Below, in pieces: positions 63,268-64,000 of a stretch of DNA of 64,000 bases. A model generated the notes under the pieces. That model did not search any database and was not told the origin of the DNA. It worked only from the letters and a program-made list of their open reading frames with translations. The position numbers were made by a program, and so were the translations under genes. This stretch comes from Oceanobacillus saliphilus (GTDB taxonomy: Bacteria > Bacillota > Bacilli > Bacillales > Amphibacillaceae), in the NCBI RefSeq assembly GCF_023522835.1, contig NZ_JALCZU010000008.1, forward strand, positions 1 to 64,000. The letters are read 5' to 3'. Every line of letters starts with the position of its first letter. Within the stretch, counting starts at the first letter, position 1.

Positions 63268-64000
63268 ATGAATATCTATGTATTATTAAAAAAGACATTT
63301 GATACGGAAGAACAAATCAATGTTTCAAATGCTGAAATTGTAGATGATGGTGCTGAATACATCATAAATCCTTACGATGAGTATGCAATTGAAGAAGCAA
63401 TCGTTCAAAGAGATACTCACGGTGGTGAGGTAACTGTTGTAACGATTGGAGACGGAAAGTCTGAGAAACAATTAAGAACTGCATTAGCAATGGGTGCTGA
63501 TCAGGCAGTATTGATAAATACGGAAGATGATCTTGAGGATGGGGATCAATATACGACAGTTAAGATTTTAGAAAAATTCTTTGAAGATAAAGATGTAGAT
63601 CTAATATTAGCAGGTAATGTTGCAATTGATGAGGCAAGCGGGCAAGTTGGTCCTCGTCTGGCAGAAACAATAGGTATCCCATACGTAACAACCATTACGA
63701 GTCTAGCAATTGAGGGGGATATCGTAACTATTGAGAAGGATGTAGAAGGAGATGTAGAAATAATTGAAACGAGTTTGCCATTGCTGGTAACTTGTCAACA
63801 AGGTCTGAACGAACCACGTTACCCTTCTCTACCAGGAATTATGAAAGCAAAAAAGAAGCCATTAGCTGAGATGGAAATAGATGATCTTAATATAGAGGAA
63901 GAGGATGTTAAAGCCAAAACAAAAGTTATCGAAATCTTTTTACTGGAGGAAAAAGCAGCTGGCAGAGTACTCGAAGGTGAATTAGATGGGCAGGTTAAAG
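63268..64000 (+). CDS. etfB: electron transfer flavoprotein subunit beta (runs off the window)
   Basis: A partial 244-codon frame with an ideal GGAGGAGG site and ATG start. Features of EtfB: MNIYVLLKKTFDTEEQINVS, NPYDEYAIEEAI, VVTIGDGKSEKQLRTALAMG and the DEASGQVGPRLAETIGIP signature. EtfB with EtfA passes electrons from flavin dehydrogenases to the quinone pool. The gene continues beyond 64,000; etfA and a flavin dehydrogenase are to be expected next. Confidence 0.92.
   Translation, partial: MNIYVLLKKTFDTEEQINVSNAEIVDDGAEYIINPYDEYAIEEAIVQRDTHGGEVTVVTIGDGKSEKQLRTALAMGADQAVLINTEDDLEDGDQYTTVKILEKFFEDKDVDLILAGNVAIDEASGQVGPRLAETIGIPYVTTITSLAIEGDIVTIEKDVEGDVEIIETSLPLLVTCQQGLNEPRYPSLPGIMKAKKKPLAEMEIDDLNIEEEDVKAKTKVIEIFLLEEKAAGRVLEGELDGQVK

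Overview
The window is a chromosomal segment of a low-GC Gram-positive bacterium of the family Bacillaceae. The clues are the gene order thiL-tsaE-tsaB-rimI-tsaD, ydiF, rex, ydiK-ydiL, groES-groEL (the B. subtilis ydi-groE neighbourhood), Shine-Dalgarno sites close to the consensus, frequent TTG starts, a CIRCE operator and T-box and cre-like sites. I cannot name the species; an Oceanobacillus/Virgibacillus-like genus would fit.

1-12,900 is conserved core: the end of a 5S rRNA gene, initiator tRNA-Met and tRNA-Asp, thiamine-phosphate kinase, the t6A tRNA-modification genes with the ribosomal acetyltransferase RimI, a DnaA-box cluster behind tsaD, a RodA/FtsW-type polymerase, an ABC-F ATPase, the redox repressor Rex, a lipoprotein, two membrane proteins and groESL.

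12,879-51,449 is accessory DNA inserted at the 3' end of groEL. The last codons of groEL contain a core (GGGCGGCATGATGTAA) that recurs at 39,769 and 51,434, with a shorter match at 45,608, so islands have landed there one behind another. Each segment has an integrase gene or remnant near its left end or inside. Island 1 (12.9-39.8 kb) carries an intact integrase, a repressor/excisionase switch, a T-box-controlled HIT/PP2C pair, a 5-kb noncoding plasmid-like stretch with an array of covarying RNA-like modules, a D5/P4-type primase-helicase followed by an iteron origin, two tiny proteins that are only the MazF-binding tail of MazE, a methyltransferase, and a Tn552-like transposon (resolvase, DDE transposase, AAA ATPase) carrying an amidohydrolase, two acetyltransferases and a small kinase. 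The cargo units in this island are bracketed by a recurrent imperfect palindrome, with a GGCAG-type core on the 5' side and a GGTGC-type core on the 3' side, which suggests a cassette-like system. Island 2 (39.8-51.4 kb) is a decayed prophage (split integrase, ImmA-type protease, frameshifted repressor, Cro, broken terminase small subunit) followed by a nitroreductase, a fasciclin protein and a symporter/folate-ligase-like operon.

52,874-64,000 is a catabolic cluster: Dabb protein, aldehyde dehydrogenase, ThDP-dependent decarboxylase-like enzyme, malate/L-lactate-dehydrogenase-family oxidoreductase, TRAP transporter (DctP, DctQ, DctM), FAH-family hydrolase, IclR regulator, and the start of electron-transfer flavoprotein beta. 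The enzyme set fits uptake of a 2-hydroxy acid, oxidation to a 2-oxo acid, decarboxylation to an aldehyde and oxidation to an acid (mandelate-pathway logic); the substrate is not shown by the sequence.
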